DNA of 64,000 bases, taken from Rouxiella badensis (GTDB lineage: Bacteria > Pseudomonadota > Gammaproteobacteria > Enterobacterales > Enterobacteriaceae). The position numbers and the translations under genes are program-made. Below the pieces are notes generated by a model. It did not search any database, had not been told where the DNA came from, and saw only the letters and a program-made list of their open reading frames with translations. How positions within the stretch are numbered: the first letter of the stretch is position 1; the number at the start of each line of letters is the position of its first letter. Positions 63,619 to 64,000 of this stretch are shown here, one piece after another. The DNA is taken from NCBI GenBank assembly GCA_026967495.1, contig CP114060.1, forward strand, positions 3,534,001 to 3,598,000. Reading direction: 5' to 3'.

Positions 63619-64000
63619 TTAGCCGACCGGGTGCATCTTGTGAGTGTCAGCCTGTGGCACAAATCCTGCGCTGTAGCGCGCGACCGACAGGTCGTCAGAC
63701 GGGATAGCTGGCGTCACGCCAGACATAATGTCGGCAAGTAGCTGGCCAGAACCGCAGGCCATCGTCCAGCCCAGAGTGCCGTGCCCCGTGTTCAGATACA
63801 GGTTTTTCAAGGTAGTCTTGCCAACGATCGGTGTGCCGTCTGGCGTCATTGGACGCAGGCCGGTCCAGAAGGTCGCGTCTTCTACTCTGCCACCGTTTGG
63901 ATAAAGGTCCTTAACGACCATCTCCAGCGTCTCACGGCGAGCCTTTGCCAGCTGGGTGTTGAAACCAACAATCTCGGCCATGCCGCCTACGCGAATACGC
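63619..64000 (-). CDS. dadA: D-amino acid dehydrogenase, C-terminal part
   Basis: The frame is open to the window edge; the 127 complete codons seen, plus the stop, are the C-terminus. RVGGMAEIVGFN, FWTGLRPMTPDGTPIVG and LNTGHGTLGWTMACGSGQ are the FAD-binding end of DadA. The enzyme oxidises D-alanine to pyruvate at the inner membrane, passing electrons to quinone. The N-terminus lies beyond 64000. dadX follows in the same direction. Confidence 0.95.
   Translation of the reverse strand, partial: RIRVGGMAEIVGFNTQLAKARRETLEMVVKDLYPNGGRVEDATFWTGLRPMTPDGTPIVGKTTLKNLYLNTGHGTLGWTMACGSGQLLADIMSGVTPAIPSDDLSVARYSAGFVPQADTHKMHPVG

Noticed and set aside
1..64000. CRISPR arrays, tRNA or rRNA genes, prophage or IS elements
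   Set aside because: No regularly spaced repeats, cloverleaf-like sequences, phage structural genes or transposase frames were seen on either strand.

Overview
The window reads as a stretch of an Enterobacterales chromosome. The best guess is a plant- or environment-associated Yersiniaceae member (Serratia, Rahnella, Ewingella or Rouxiella type). The basis is close protein similarity to E. coli K-12 for tyrR, tpx, topB, sppA, ansA, pncA, gapA, yeaG, yeaH and nadE, E. coli-like gene order in several blocks, a KdgR-type pectin module and an FnrS small RNA. No tRNA, rRNA, IS element, prophage or CRISPR array was seen.

Layout. 0-7.2 kb: the end of a PatB/MalY-type lyase, an alginate-lyase-like gene, a small ABM-ACT-ArsR operon, and a pectin pair (PL9 exo-lyase pelX and a KdgM-type porin) behind a 35-bp perfect palindrome of KdgR type. 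7.4-18.7 kb: ttcA, then a five-gene operon (homocysteine S-methyltransferase plus a complete peptide-type ABC importer) behind a MetJ-type operator, then the sRNA gene fnrS with an FNR box, zntB, a small secreted protein, ycjG and tpx. 18.7-31.2 kb: an accessory block inserted between tpx and tyrR, which are neighbours in E. coli. It is a ten-gene one-strand operon (ilvD copy, PLP lyase, flavin monooxygenase, BenE-type transporter, enolase-superfamily enzyme, GST, acyl carrier protein, gamma-glutamylcyclotransferase, HExxH protein, benzoylformate-decarboxylase-like enzyme) with a divergent LysR regulator. This is the best candidate for an undescribed pathway. 31.6-42.2 kb: tyrR, xthA-nudG, topB, ydjA (selD missing between them), sppA, ansA-pncA and a map paralogue. 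42.5-47.4 kb: a second accessory insertion, with a small secreted two-cysteine protein followed by a MacA-MacB-NodT tripartite exporter. 47.5-56.2 kb: the conserved yeaC-msrB-gapA-yeaD-yeaE-mipA-yeaG-yeaH block, with a CRP site before gapA and a sigma-54 promoter before yeaG. 56.5-64 kb: three tandem zinc-ribbon membrane proteins, a 33-residue membrane microprotein, ydiY, nadE, a Bcr/CflA-type MFS pump, dadX and part of dadA.

Quality warning. Twelve genes are interrupted by single-base indels: alginate lyase, arsR, pelX, an oppB-type permease, ilvD, macB, nodT, yeaE, yeaG, yeaH, ydiY and dadX. Nearly all indels lie in short homopolymers and most are a missing base. Restoring one base gives proteins of normal length every time. 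These are therefore more likely sequencing or assembly errors than true pseudogenes. They are typed pseudogene here only because the frame is broken as read.
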